A DNA stretch of 64,000 nt from Hyphomonadaceae bacterium (GTDB taxonomy: Bacteria; Pseudomonadota; Alphaproteobacteria; Caulobacterales; Aquidulcibacteraceae). Under the pieces are notes generated by a model, which saw nothing but the letters and a program-made list of their open reading frames with translations, had not been told where the DNA came from and made no database searches. Below are positions 25,719 through 34,705 of this stretch, one piece after another. Location of the stretch: the NCBI GenBank assembly GCA_023384105.1, contig JAHDXR010000003.1, forward strand, positions 62,001 to 126,000, written 5' to 3'. The position numbers and the translations under genes are program-made. Numbering within the stretch: the stretch's first letter is position 1; the number at the start of each line of letters is the position of its first letter.

Positions 25719-26771
25719 CTAACGCCACGGCTCCACCACTAGGCGCACGACCCCCGCGTCCTTGTGTGCGAGCCGCGTCAATGCCTCGTTTATTTCGCCA
25801 AGCGCATAGGTCTGCGTGATCGAACGCGACAGATCGAGGCGACCGCGCGCGATCAGCGCCAGCAGGTCCTCGATGTCGCGCTTATCCATCCCGAACGACC
25901 CCATCACGGCGACTTCACGGCCGACGAAGCTCACCAGCGCCGGCAACTGAACGCGCTCTGCGCCGACGCCCACGATCACCGCTCTACCGCCGATATCGAG
26001 CGAGCGTATCGCCATCTCAACCGACACCGCGCGTCCGACAAACTCAAGCGCAAGGTCGACCCCGCGCCCGTAGCTGGTGCGTATTGCTTTGCCGGCATCT
26101 GAGGCGGCGGGGTCGATCGCCAAGTCGGCGCCGAGTTCGAGGGCGCGCGCGCGCGCTTCGGGCTGCAGGTCGATTGCTACGATGAACCCGGCGCCCATCA
26201 ACCGCGCGAGCAGAACGGCATGCGCACCCAAGCCGCCGCAACCGATCACCGCGACAGCCTCGCCGGCCTTCATTGCCCCGCGGCTGCGCAAGGCGTGGAA
26301 CGGGGTCGCCACGCCGTCGGTGACGATCGCCGCTTGCTGTAGGGACACGCCGTCGGGAATGGCGATCAGCCCGAAAGCCGGCGCGACAACGAACTGCGCC
26401 AGCGCACCGTCGCGGCTCATGCCGTACACTTTCGAGTTCTCGCAGAGCGACTCGCGCCCCGCGCGGCAGAAGCGGCAGCGCCCGCAGATGGCGGCGGGAA
26501 AGAGCGCCACACGTTGGCCCACCGCGAACCCCTCGACGGCGTCGCCCAATGCGGCGATCGCGCCCGCCGCTTCGTGACCGAGCGTAATCGGCGTGCGCGA
26601 AACGGGAATGTCGCCATCGACAGCCAAGTGAATGTCTGTGCCGCAGAGCCCACATGCCGACACTTCCACCAGCACTTCGTCCGCACCGGGGACCGGTATC
26701 AAGACGTCCTCCAGAACGAGCGGCTCGCCAGCCTTACAGAGGCGCGCGGCTTTCATGTGCGGGGCAGTCAC
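25719..26771 (-). CDS. zinc-dependent alcohol dehydrogenase (MDR family)
   Basis: The product has 350 residues from the GTG at 26771, which overlaps the TetR stop (GTGA) and has AAGGAGAGG upstream. An ATG lies at 26756. Catalytic zinc ligands are in ACGLCGTDIH and GHEAAG. The structural zinc site is C-x2-C-x2-C-x7-C (CGRCRFCRAGRESLC), and the NAD(P) site is VIGCGGLGAHA. It should oxidise an alcohol or reduce a carbonyl in the pathway of this operon. Confidence 0.9.
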   Translation of the reverse strand: MTAPHMKAARLCKAGEPLVLEDVLIPVPGADEVLVEVSACGLCGTDIHLAVDGDIPVSRTPITLGHEAAGAIAALGDAVEGFAVGQRVALFPAAICGRCRFCRAGRESLCENSKVYGMSRDGALAQFVVAPAFGLIAIPDGVSLQQAAIVTDGVATPFHALRSRGAMKAGEAVAVIGCGGLGAHAVLLARLMGAGFIVAIDLQPEARARALELGADLAIDPAASDAGKAIRTSYGRGVDLALEFVGRAVSVEMAIRSLDIGGRAVIVGVGAERVQLPALVSFVGREVAVMGSFGMDKRDIEDLLALIARGRLDLSRSITQTYALGEINEALTRLAHKDAGVVRLVVEPWR

Positions 26772-27400
26772 CGCGATCCTCTCCTTAGAAGGCCGGCTTT
26801 GAGCGTTTCGAATACCTTCGCACGGCTCGGCCGCCCCTGGCTCGCTTCGGTGTGTCCAAGGTTCTTTCGTGCTGCGTTCATAATAGTGAGGCCCAAGAAC
26901 GCCGCCCATATCGCATCCGCCATAACCCGGCCTGATGCGGCGTCCGCATCGCGCGCCAACAACTTAGACAGCCGCTGGAAGTTCTGTCCTGACAAGCGCG
27001 CAATTTCCTCCTTCACGTCTTTCGAGACATTCTCGAGCACATGAGGCTGCGCGAGGTACGTCGAAATAACGTAATAGTCAGGATGCTCCCTATAGACCCG
27101 CTCGTGGAACCGCCAGATTTCATCGAGCATCTGCTCGCGGGAGTGGCTCTGCTCGGACAGCGCATCGAGACCCTTCGCCCAGAAATCAATGCTCTCGAAT
27201 ATCAACGAAAGCAGAATCTCGTCCTTGTTCTTGAAATAGAAAAACAGCGTCGCTTCCGATAGCTCACACCGTTCAGCGATCTCCTTCGTTGTCGTTCCGC
27301 GCACGCCCTTTTCGAGCAAGACGGCGCGCGCCGCCTGAAGCAACGTCTCTTTGCGCGCCTGCCGTTCGCGTTCACGCCTCTCTGCGACGCCCATCGTCAT
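26768..27400 (-). CDS. TetR family regulator of the catabolic operon
   Basis: The product has 210 residues. The N-terminal HTH reads RGTTTKEIAERCELSEATLF with FYFKNKDEILL after it, a canonical TetR DNA-binding domain. The ligand domain (about 70-200) has no named subtype. It is embedded in the operon, overlapping the dehydrogenase genes on both sides by 4 bp or less. Such proteins usually repress their own operon and respond to an acyl-CoA. Candidate operators are at 33055-33091 and 42216-42248. Confidence 0.9.
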   Translation of the reverse strand: MTMGVAERRERERQARKETLLQAARAVLLEKGVRGTTTKEIAERCELSEATLFFYFKNKDEILLSLIFESIDFWAKGLDALSEQSHSREQMLDEIWRFHERVYREHPDYYVISTYLAQPHVLENVSKDVKEEIARLSGQNFQRLSKLLARDADAASGRVMADAIWAAFLGLTIMNAARKNLGHTEASQGRPSRAKVFETLKAGLLRRGSR

Positions 27401-28539
27401 TTCCCTATGAATCGAAAAATCGTTTCCCGCTGGATTTCGCTGGTTCCTTCGCCAAGCTCAAGGACCTTGCAGTCGCGATAGAAACGCTGCGCCGCGCTCT
27501 CACGCATGTAGCCTTGCGCGCCGCAGAGATGCAGCGCGCGCTCGCAGACATATGTGCAAGTTTCGGTCGCGAACAACTTGGCCATCGACGCCTCACAATC
27601 GTGTGCGAGTCCTTCATCGGCGACACGCGCCGCATGAAGCGTCAATCGCCACGCGGCGTCTAGCTTGGTCGCCATATCCGCGAGCGTGAAACGCACAAAC
27701 TGGTGCTGAGAAATGGGCTTTCCCCCCTGCATGCGCACATTTGCGTATCTGACCGCTTCCTCCAGCGCGGCGCGCCCAAGGCCAACGCCGAAGGCGGCGC
27801 TCGCAATTCGTCCGAGCGTCAGCACCTTCAGCGCTTGCAGGAAGCCGAGATGCTCTGCTCCCAGCAGATTTCGCACCGGCACACGGGCGTCATCAAAGAC
27901 GATCTCCGCCATTTCCGAAGCGCCCATGCCGAGCTTCTTGAAGGGAGCGCTGATGCTGACGCCCTTGGTTTCGCGATCGACGATGAAGAGCGACATGCCC
28001 TTTAGGCCCCGGTCCGGCGCCGTCGAAGCGACGATCACCATGAAGTCCGCGAAAGGTGAGTTGGTGATATAGAGCTTCGCCCCGTTCAGGACGTATTCGT
28101 CGCCGTCCCGGACCGCGCGCGTCGCTACGCATGAAATGTCCGCGCCAGCGCCGGCCTCAGCATAACCCCAGCAGCCGAGCTGCTTTCCCGCCAGCGCGTG
28201 CGGCAGATAATGGGATTTCTGCGCCTCATCGCCCAGATGATAGATTGCGGCGCTCGCAAGCGCAGTATGCACGTAGACACCGAGCGCTATGGCCGCCGAC
28301 GCATGCGCGAGTTCGGCGCACAGGAGCGCATAGAGCGCCGATCCTCCTCCGCTGCCGCCATAGGCCGTAGGAAAGGACGCGCCCAGCCAGCCAAGTTCGC
28401 CGAGCCTCTGGAACAGCTCGCGCGGATAGCGCTCCTCCAAGTCCCACCGTGCTGCATTCGGCGCTATTTCTTTTTCAGCGAACGCTCGCACGGCATCACG
28501 AAACTGGGTTTCTTCGCTGGACAAGGAAGGATCGTTCAT
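27397..28539 (-). CDS. acyl-CoA dehydrogenase (second of the operon)
   Basis: The product has 380 residues from the ATG at 28539, which overlaps the thioesterase stop by 4 bp. Standard family blocks are present: FAEKEIAPNAARWD, GYAEAGAGADISCVATRAVR (flavin contact), YITNSPFADFMVI, KLGMGASEMAEIVFDD and the C-terminal YRDCKVLELGEGTSEIQR. It would introduce an alpha,beta double bond into an acyl-CoA using FAD and passing electrons to ETF. It is related to but clearly distinct from the first dehydrogenase of the operon. Confidence 0.92.
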   Translation of the reverse strand: MNDPSLSSEETQFRDAVRAFAEKEIAPNAARWDLEERYPRELFQRLGELGWLGASFPTAYGGSGGGSALYALLCAELAHASAAIALGVYVHTALASAAIYHLGDEAQKSHYLPHALAGKQLGCWGYAEAGAGADISCVATRAVRDGDEYVLNGAKLYITNSPFADFMVIVASTAPDRGLKGMSLFIVDRETKGVSISAPFKKLGMGASEMAEIVFDDARVPVRNLLGAEHLGFLQALKVLTLGRIASAAFGVGLGRAALEEAVRYANVRMQGGKPISQHQFVRFTLADMATKLDAAWRLTLHAARVADEGLAHDCEASMAKLFATETCTYVCERALHLCGAQGYMRESAAQRFYRDCKVLELGEGTSEIQRETIFRFIGK

Positions 28540-28958
28540 CGCGCCTGCTCCCCTCCACCGGAATAGATGTGAAAGATTCCTGAAAAGCGTGCGCATGGCG
28601 AGCCGCCGCCGTCCGAGATCTCCGTCTCCAGGAAGGCGACCGCCCTTCCTCGCCGTACGACTCGGGATTTCGCCGTGATTAGTCCCGGTTTGCCTGCGCT
28701 GATGAAGTTCGCTGTGATGGAAATGCTGCCGAGACGGGGCTCGCCTGGGAGCGCTGCGGCGAGCGCCATACCCATGCCGACGTCGGCCATGGCGAAGAGC
28801 AGCGCGCCGTGAACGACGCCGTATATATTGCTTTCGTCTTCGCTGCTTCGATGAGTAGTGATGCAGACGCCATCTTCATGGATTTCGTTATGAATCCCGA
28901 GCCGCTCCGTAAACGGATCGCGTCTTATCTTTCCGGATCGCACGTCACGAGACATCAT
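28536..28958 (-). CDS. PaaI-type hotdog thioesterase
   Basis: The product has about 140 residues. Two adjacent ATGs (28958 and 28955) follow AGGTGGGC, so the exact start is open. NIYGVVHGALLFAMADVGMG is the HG-G-x-x-x-x-x-x-D helix motif of PaaI thioesterases, and RLGSISITANFISAG and GRAVAFLETEI are the following strands. It probably hydrolyses a CoA thioester of a pathway intermediate or a dead-end product. It overlaps the dehydrogenase gene by 4 bp. Confidence 0.85.
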   Translation of the reverse strand: MMSRDVRSGKIRRDPFTERLGIHNEIHEDGVCITTHRSSEDESNIYGVVHGALLFAMADVGMGMALAAALPGEPRLGSISITANFISAGKPGLITAKSRVVRRGRAVAFLETEISDGGGSPCARFSGIFHIYSGGGEQAR

Positions 28959-28985
28959 GCCCACCTAGATTTGCTTACTGTCTCG

Positions 28986-29762
28986 TTACCCTTTGAAGAC
29001 AGGTTTCCGGTTTTCGCGAAACGCAGCAACGCCTTCACGGTGATCGTCACTCTGCAGGCATTGCACCTGCGCGAAAACCTCATAGTCAAACTCAGCCTCC
29101 ATATCCCGGTCGATCGACTTGCGGATCGCGCTCTTTGTGAACGCCGTTGTCCTTGGCGCAAAGCCAGCGAGACGCTCGGCGAATTCATCGATCACGCCAT
29201 CGAGACGGTCCTCGGATACAATCTGCGAAACCAGACCGATCCGCAGCGCTTCGTCGGCTTCAACGATACGTGCGGTCATCATCATGTCGGTCGCGCGGCC
29301 GAGCCCAACAAGACGCGGAAGAAAATAACCCGCCGACATGTCGCAACCGGCAAGTGCAAGTTTCACGAACGGCGTGCAGAAGCGCGCATTGTCAGCGGCG
29401 ATGCGGAAGTCGCATGCCATCGCCAGACCGAGGCCGCCGCCAAAAACATTGCCGTGGCAGCGCGCAATGACCGGTTTGCCCATCCGCGAAATGACGCGGA
29501 TCGGATCGAGATAGTGACTAACAATGCGCTCCCACTCCGCGGGCGTGCGATCGATCATCTGGCCAATATCTGCCCCAGCGCAGAACGACCGGCCTGCGCC
29601 AGCCAGCACGATCGCTCGCACTTCCCGGCTTTCTTCCGCCGCCGCCAGCGTCTCGGTCAGCGCGTCCAGCAACGGCAGATCGATCGCATTGAGCTTATCC
29701 GGGCGATTGAGCGTCAGATGCAGAACGCCGCCTCGCCGTTGTTCAAGCAGGGTTTCGGTCAT
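28986..29762 (-). CDS. crotonase-fold protein lacking both hydratase glutamates
   Basis: The product has 258 residues from the ATG at 29762, which overlaps the upstream thioesterase stop. Crotonase landmarks are clear: LNRPDKLNAID, GAGRSFCAGADI (first oxyanion Gly) and FGGGLGLAMACDFRIA. The two glutamates of enoyl-CoA hydratase (AGGxELA and G-x-PE) are replaced: here the positions read GGGLGLA and CTPFVKLAL. So it is not a standard hydratase. Crotonases with such changes act as isomerases, hydrolases or C-C bond enzymes. Confidence 0.85.
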   Translation of the reverse strand: MTETLLEQRRGGVLHLTLNRPDKLNAIDLPLLDALTETLAAAEESREVRAIVLAGAGRSFCAGADIGQMIDRTPAEWERIVSHYLDPIRVISRMGKPVIARCHGNVFGGGLGLAMACDFRIAADNARFCTPFVKLALAGCDMSAGYFLPRLVGLGRATDMMMTARIVEADEALRIGLVSQIVSEDRLDGVIDEFAERLAGFAPRTTAFTKSAIRKSIDRDMEAEFDYEVFAQVQCLQSDDHREGVAAFRENRKPVFKG

Positions 29763-30199
29763 GAGGCCCTCGGTCGCAAAGCATAGTGAAAGGCGCCCTC
29801 GAAGACTGGTTGTTTCTCGCCATCGCAAATCTCGACGGCGACGGAAAGATCGGCCCGGCCATCGTCAGCAAAGCGCTTTGCCGTTGCGCGGCGCGCCGGC
29901 TCGTCCGCCAAGGCGGCGGCGACAAGTTCGCCCAAAGCGCGCCGAGTATATTTCACTTCCGCGCCACGAAGCAAAATGAAGGCGCCGAGAGAACGCGCGA
30001 GGCTGTCAGCGACGACGCCGGCCGCCGTCTCGGCAAGCGTAAAGATCGCGCCAGCGTGCATCGCGCCGACGTAGTTCAGCATAGTGTCGCGCAGCGGCAG
30101 TGCGACCTTGACAGAGCCCGCACCCTGTTCAATCGCCTTGCAGCCATGCCAGGCGATATACGCGATCGAGTCGAGAAGGTCTTGGGTGGCGGCGGTCAA
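29759..30199 (-). CDS. hotdog-fold thioesterase (DUF4442/PaaI-like)
   Basis: The product has 146 residues from a TTG at 30199 that overlaps the amidohydrolase stop (TTGA). MLNYVGAMHAGAIFTLAETA is the hotdog helix motif with N-Y-x-G in place of the usual N-H-x-G, followed by ILLRGAEVKYTRRA. It is the second thioesterase in this operon and shows little similarity to the first beyond the fold. Its substrate is presumably another CoA ester of the pathway. Confidence 0.8.
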   Translation of the reverse strand: MTAATQDLLDSIAYIAWHGCKAIEQGAGSVKVALPLRDTMLNYVGAMHAGAIFTLAETAAGVVADSLARSLGAFILLRGAEVKYTRRALGELVAAALADEPARRATAKRFADDGRADLSVAVEICDGEKQPVFEGAFHYALRPRAS

Positions 30200-31050
30200 A
30201 GATCCAACCTCAGCGCGCGCACGACGTTGTCGCGAACCAGCTTCCTGTAGATATCTTCGCTGACGTCGAGCGCTTCGAGCTCGCTCAGGGTCCGGTCAAA
30301 GCCGAGCAACGGATAATCGGTCGCCCAGATGACCTTGTCCTGCCCCCAACCCTTGGCGTAATCGACCAGAGACTGCGGCCACTGACGCGGGCCGCGCGCT
30401 GACGTTTCGAGATAGACGTTGGGGTGCTTCCACGCCAGCGTCATCATTTCTTCATGCCACGGCTGGCCGACATGACATCCAAGAATGACCAGATCCGGAA
30501 AGGCGAGCGCGACTTCGTCAAGGTAGATCGGGCGACCGCACTCTGAAGGAAGCAGCGGCCCGGTGTGGCCAACCTGGATTGCGACCGCCACGCCAAGCTC
30601 GGAGCATTTCATGTAGACCGGCCAGTAATGCTTGTCGTTCGGCGGCAGGCCGGTCATGCCGTCTCCATACATGTACGGCTCAAGCCGGATGCAGCGCAGA
30701 CCAAGATCCTTGACGAGACGTTCGACCTCGCGCGCGACATCCATCGGCTTTTGCATGACGCTGACCGTGCCGGCGCCGATGAAACGGTCGGGATATTGGC
30801 GGACGAGATCGGCGACCTCCTCGTTCGTCAGCACCCACTGACCCTTGTAGTAAAAAGCCGACAGTATGACGCGATCGACGCCGGCCTCGTCCATTTCCTG
30901 CAGCATCGCCTGAACAGTCTGGCCTTCCGTCATCGACTTTGGCGAACGATACTTGCGGAAGATATGAAGAAACTCCGGCGGCCATCTCTTCGCGCCCTCC
31001 GGCGAAACATAAGTCGCCCAAGCGTCGATCGCGATTCGTTTACGTCCCAT
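30196..31050 (-). CDS. amidohydrolase-2 family protein without the N-terminal HxH motif
   Basis: The product has 284 residues from the ATG at 31050. The fold of the ACMSD/amidohydrolase-2 family is indicated by VDRVILSAFYY, YPDRFIGAGTVSV, LGLRCIRLEPYMYG, VAIQVGHTGP, LVILGCHVGQPWHEE and the late aspartate in KVIWATDYPLLGF. The usual metal-binding HxH after strand 1 (IDxHxH) reads IDAWATY, so two metal ligands are missing. It may be a metal-independent decarboxylase or hydratase-like relative. It sits between a crotonase and a thioesterase gene. Confidence 0.85.
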   Translation of the reverse strand: MGRKRIAIDAWATYVSPEGAKRWPPEFLHIFRKYRSPKSMTEGQTVQAMLQEMDEAGVDRVILSAFYYKGQWVLTNEEVADLVRQYPDRFIGAGTVSVMQKPMDVAREVERLVKDLGLRCIRLEPYMYGDGMTGLPPNDKHYWPVYMKCSELGVAVAIQVGHTGPLLPSECGRPIYLDEVALAFPDLVILGCHVGQPWHEEMMTLAWKHPNVYLETSARGPRQWPQSLVDYAKGWGQDKVIWATDYPLLGFDRTLSELEALDVSEDIYRKLVRDNVVRALRLDL

Positions 31051-31072
31051 TCCTGGCGCTCCTTGGGTCTGT

Positions 31073-31864
31073 CTAATTCCCGGAAAACCTTGGCGCGCGC
31101 CTTTCGATGAATGCACGCACGCCCTCTTGCGCGTCTTTGCTTTGCCGAAGCGGCTCTGCGTAGAACTGCTCAAGGCGCAGCGCCTGATCGAGCGGCAGGT
31201 CAGCGCCCTGGTAGACGGCGTCGCGCGCCGCGCGGACCGCAAGCGGACCGTTGGCCGCAATTCTGCTCGCGATATCGAGAGCGCAATCCATCAACGCGGC
31301 GGCTGGCATAAGCCTGCTGACAAGTCCCCACCGGAGCGCGGATGCAGCGTCAATCGGCGCGCCTGAGAGGATCATCTCCAGCGCCACGCCAAGCGGCAAC
31401 GCGCGCGGCAGTCGCTGAGTGCCGCCGGCGCCGGGCAGGATGCCGCGGCGAACCTCGGGCAAACCAAATGTCGCGTGATCGGCCGCGACACGGATGTCGC
31501 AGGCCAGCGCCAGTTCCAGCCCGCCTGCAAGGCAGGCGCCGTTGATGGCGGCGACGACAGGTTTGCGCGGGTCGAAATTACGCGTAAGCCCGCCAAGGCC
31601 CGGCTCGCGTTCGCCATGCTCACGCCGCTCGATCGGCGTCATCGATCGATAATGATCGCCGATCTCCTTGAGGTCCGCACCAGCGCAGAACGCCGACTCG
31701 CCAGCCCCGGTCAGGACGGCTACGCGCAGCGCGTGGTCGTCGCGAAAGCGCCTCCAGGCTTCGATCAGGCTTTCGCGCATCTCGGCGTTGAGAGCGTTCC
31801 TCGACGCGGGCCGATCGAGCGTCACGATCAGGATGGCGCCCTCAACCTGGCTCCGGATCGTCAT
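31073..31864 (-). CDS. enoyl-CoA hydratase
   Basis: The product has 263 residues. Both catalytic glutamates are present, one in AGGLELALACDIRVA and one in FGLPEVRRGILPGAGGTQRL, together with the oxyanion motif GESAFCAGADLKE. It therefore looks like a genuine hydratase adding water to a trans-2-enoyl-CoA. It overlaps the first acyl-CoA dehydrogenase by 4 bp, the natural order for two consecutive beta-oxidation steps. Confidence 0.9.
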   Translation of the reverse strand: MTIRSQVEGAILIVTLDRPASRNALNAEMRESLIEAWRRFRDDHALRVAVLTGAGESAFCAGADLKEIGDHYRSMTPIERREHGEREPGLGGLTRNFDPRKPVVAAINGACLAGGLELALACDIRVAADHATFGLPEVRRGILPGAGGTQRLPRALPLGVALEMILSGAPIDAASALRWGLVSRLMPAAALMDCALDIASRIAANGPLAVRAARDAVYQGADLPLDQALRLEQFYAEPLRQSKDAQEGVRAFIERRAPRFSGN

Positions 31865-33012
31865 GCCGCGCCCGCCGTCAGGTTATTGGCGCGAGCTATG
31901 ATGCCGCGCATCATCTCGCTCGTGCCGGCGCCGATCGTCAGCGCCAGCGCGTCGCGATGGAGCCGCGCCATCAAGCATTCTTCCATGTAGCCGAGACCGC
32001 CCTGGAATTGCGCACATTCGCGCGCCACATCAAGGGCCGTCTCCGTCGCGAACAGCTTCGCCATCGAGATTTCCGACTGGGCGGGGCGTCCATTCACATA
32101 GAGGTCTATGCCGCGATAGGTCAGCGCCTCGGCCGCCTCGATGCGAGTCAGCAAATCGGCGAGACGATGTTGCCAGACCTGAAAGCCGAGCAATTGTTGA
32201 CCGAACGCCTTGCGCTGATGGCCCCACTTGCGCGCCTCATCGAACATGGCGCGCGCATGCGCGCAGGCGATCACGGCGAGCACCAGCCGCTCGCCCTCGA
32301 AGCCGGACATCACCAGACGGAAACCGTCATTCTCGGTTCCCACGAGATTGTCAGCCGGCACGCGACAATCTTCGAAGAACAGCTCCGCGGTGTCGGACGC
32401 ATGCGTGCCGAGTTTTTGGATGCGGCGGCGCTTCAGACCTTTGCTGTCGCCCGGCACCACAATGACGGAAATGCCGCGATGGCCCGGGCCGCCAGTACGC
32501 ACGGCGGTGGTGATGTAATCGGCGATGGTCCCGTTTGTAATGTAGAGTTTGGAGCCGTTGATGATGTAATCGTCGCCGTCGCGCACCGCGCGCGTGCGTA
32601 GCGAAGCGACATCGCTGCCAGCATCTGGCTCCGATACGCCGAGCGCGCCTAGCATCCGCCCTGCCGCGGCCGGACGGACATACTTCTCCCTGAGCGCCGG
32701 CGAACCCCACCGGTCGATCAGCATGGTGGCGAACTCGGCATGCGCCATGATCGTCACCGGCACTCCGATCGATCCGCATCGCATCAATTCCTGTAGGAGA
32801 ACGGTCGTAAACCAGAAATCCTGGCCGCCGCCGCCATACTCCGGCGAAAGCCGCATGCCGAGCATGCCGAGTTCGCCTAGCTTGCGGAAAACCTGCCGCG
32901 GAACCTCGCCCGCACTTTCCCAATCAAGCACATGCGGGGTGATTTCCCGCTCAACGAACTCGTTGACGGAGCGGCGCAGCAATTCGTGTTCTTCGCTCCA
33001 TTCTCGTTGCAT
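31861..33012 (-). CDS. acyl-CoA dehydrogenase (first gene of the operon)
   Basis: The product has 383 residues from the ATG at 33012. A TTG at 33024 would place the ribosome site too close. Blocks include SVNEFVEREITPHVLDWE, LGVSEPDAGSDVASLRTRAV, YITNGTIADYITTAVR, KLGTHASDTAELFFEDCRVP and the C-terminal ALTIGAGTSEMMRGIIA. It is the promoter-proximal gene, starting about 43 bp after the operator dyad. It would carry out FAD-dependent dehydrogenation of the activated substrate. Confidence 0.92.
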   Translation of the reverse strand: MQREWSEEHELLRRSVNEFVEREITPHVLDWESAGEVPRQVFRKLGELGMLGMRLSPEYGGGGQDFWFTTVLLQELMRCGSIGVPVTIMAHAEFATMLIDRWGSPALREKYVRPAAAGRMLGALGVSEPDAGSDVASLRTRAVRDGDDYIINGSKLYITNGTIADYITTAVRTGGPGHRGISVIVVPGDSKGLKRRRIQKLGTHASDTAELFFEDCRVPADNLVGTENDGFRLVMSGFEGERLVLAVIACAHARAMFDEARKWGHQRKAFGQQLLGFQVWQHRLADLLTRIEAAEALTYRGIDLYVNGRPAQSEISMAKLFATETALDVARECAQFQGGLGYMEECLMARLHRDALALTIGAGTSEMMRGIIARANNLTAGAA

Positions 33013-33054
33013 TGTCTGGACCAATCCTTCCGCCGGAGGCTTGCGAGGCCGCCA

Positions 33055-33091
33055 GTTATTGAGTATTCCTCAATAACTGTGTATACGTCAA
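33055..33091 (-). promoter_or_regulatory. operator/promoter of the catabolic operon
   Basis: GTTATTGAG (33055-33063) and CTCAATAAC (33069-33077) form a perfect 9-bp dyad with a 5-bp centre. On the minus strand TTGACG (33091-33086) and AATACT spaced by 18 bp make a promoter that the dyad overlaps, as expected for repression by a TetR protein. The same arrangement recurs at 42216-42248. The divergent plus-strand operon begins at 33135 and may share the site. Confidence 0.7.
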
Positions 33092-33134
33092 CCCCTTTCG
33101 ATGCGGTTAGGCCCCGCGCCGTGCGCAAGGAGAG

Positions 33135-34277
33135 ATGAGTGTGGCCGTCCATCGCGCTGTGATCGCCGGAATCGGACACACCGCATTTGGGCGGTTTGTC
33201 GGCCGGACGGCGCTCGATCTCGAAGCTGAGGCGGTTCTTCAGGCAATTAGCGATGCAGGGCTCGCCAAGCACGACGTCGATGGCCTCATCACCGATCCTG
33301 GCCCAACGCAAGGCGTCATCAACGGAATTACGCCGCATTTCCTAACTCTTGGCCAACACCTCGGCCTCAGCCCGGATTTTGTCGGTTCTGAAGTTCTGGG
33401 CGGCGCCTCAAGCGCTGCCAGCATCCAGCGTGCAGTGATGGCGATCGAAGCCGGGCTGTGCTCGGTCTGCGTCTGCGTTTACGGAGATGCCGCCCTCTCG
33501 TCGCCAGGTTCGTTTGCTTATGGTCGCGGCGAAGAGTCCGTGTTCGGTTTCTTTGGCGCAACCGGCCTGCACGCGCTGGCCGCACAGCGCCACATGGCGC
33601 ATTACGGAACGCGCCCTGAACACTTTGCGGAAGTGGCCATCGCCGCGAGAGCGCATGCCGCGCGCACGCCACATGCGCAGCTTCGCGAGCCGCTCGACCT
33701 CGACGGCTATCTCGCGTCGCGTCTGGTCGCCGAACCGCTGCGACGCGCCGATTGTTGCTTGATTTCGGATGGCGCCGCGGCGGTTGTCGTCTGCGCCGCC
33801 GATCGTGCCCGAGACATGCGGCGCGCGCCCGTCTCTATTCTCGGATTCGGCCAAGCGCATAGCCTCTGCACCTGGTCTTCGCCGGGGCATTTCGATGCGC
33901 TGCCGGCGGCGCGCTGTGGCCCGGCAACGTTAGAGCGCGCTGGGCTCGCCATAAACGATATCGACGTCGTGCTGCTCTATGACTGCTTCACCATCGCCGT
34001 GCTCATGCAGCTCGAAGACTATGGGTTCTGCAAGAAGGGCGAAGCAGGACCATTTGTCGAAGGCGGACGCATAGGCCCAGGCGGCAGCTTGCCGGTGAAC
34101 ACGAGCGGCGGACTGATGGCCGAAGGATACGGTGGGGGAATGATGCACGTCATCGAGGCGGTTCGGCACCTGCGCGGCGAAGCCGGCGACCGGCAGATCA
34201 AGGGCGCGCAAACGGCCCTCATCTCTGGCCATGGCCTCGGCATGAACACGCACGCAACTTTGATCCTGGGACAATGA
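33135..34277 (+). CDS. thiolase-fold protein without catalytic cysteines (Ltp2-like aldolase type)
   Basis: The product has 380 residues from the ATG at 33135, with AAGGAGAG upstream. The fold is that of SCP2-type thiolases (VIAGIGHTAFGRF at the N-terminus, DCCLISDGAAAVVVC, NTSGGLMAEGYGGGM). The nucleophilic Cys position reads GGASSAASI, and the last motif is GHGLGMNTHATLIL without Cys. This pattern fits Ltp2-like proteins, which pair with DUF35 proteins and cleave beta-hydroxy-acyl-CoA by retro-aldol reaction in steroid side-chain degradation. The next gene encodes such a partner, with a 4-bp overlap. Confidence 0.82.
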   Translation: MSVAVHRAVIAGIGHTAFGRFVGRTALDLEAEAVLQAISDAGLAKHDVDGLITDPGPTQGVINGITPHFLTLGQHLGLSPDFVGSEVLGGASSAASIQRAVMAIEAGLCSVCVCVYGDAALSSPGSFAYGRGEESVFGFFGATGLHALAAQRHMAHYGTRPEHFAEVAIAARAHAARTPHAQLREPLDLDGYLASRLVAEPLRRADCCLISDGAAAVVVCAADRARDMRRAPVSILGFGQAHSLCTWSSPGHFDALPAARCGPATLERAGLAINDIDVVLLYDCFTIAVLMQLEDYGFCKKGEAGPFVEGGRIGPGGSLPVNTSGGLMAEGYGGGMMHVIEAVRHLRGEAGDRQIKGAQTALISGHGLGMNTHATLILGQ

Positions 34278-34705
34278 CTTCCGATTTCCATCCGTCTCCC
34301 CTCGCCTTCGAGCCGAGCAAATTCACGCGCCCGTTCTGGGACGCATGCCGGCGTCATGTCCTCCAGGCGGCTTCATGCAACGCGTGCGGTCACCTGTTTC
34401 TGCCGGCGGGGCCGGTCTGCCCGCAATGCTGGTCGGCTGATCTTGGCGCAGAAGCGCTGTCCGGCCGCGGAGAGATCGCCGCGTTCACGATCTACAGACA
34501 AGCTTATCATCCAGATTATCCGGTCCCTTATGTCATCGCCCTGATCGCCCTCAAGGAAGGACCGAGGTTGATTTCCAATATCGTCGGCTGCGCGCCTGAA
34601 TCGGTTGCGAGCGGCATGAGCGTAACAGTCCGGTTCGCATCGCGCGGCGAGTTCGTTTTGCCGCTTTTCGTTCCGGCGATGGCGGAGGACTCGAACGATG
34701 CCTGA
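34274..34705 (+). CDS. zinc-ribbon OB-fold protein (DUF35), partner of the thiolase-like protein
   Basis: The product has 143 residues. The rubredoxin-like zinc ribbon is CNACGHLFLPAGPVCPQCW (C-x2-C...C-x2-C, residues about 37-55), followed by an OB fold (GRGEIAAFTIYRQAY, YVIALIALKEGPRLISNIV). DUF35 proteins form tight complexes with thiolase-like or hydratase-like proteins and help to position acyl-CoA. It overlaps both neighbours (4 and 8 bp). Confidence 0.88.
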   Translation: MTSDFHPSPLAFEPSKFTRPFWDACRRHVLQAASCNACGHLFLPAGPVCPQCWSADLGAEALSGRGEIAAFTIYRQAYHPDYPVPYVIALIALKEGPRLISNIVGCAPESVASGMSVTVRFASRGEFVLPLFVPAMAEDSNDA

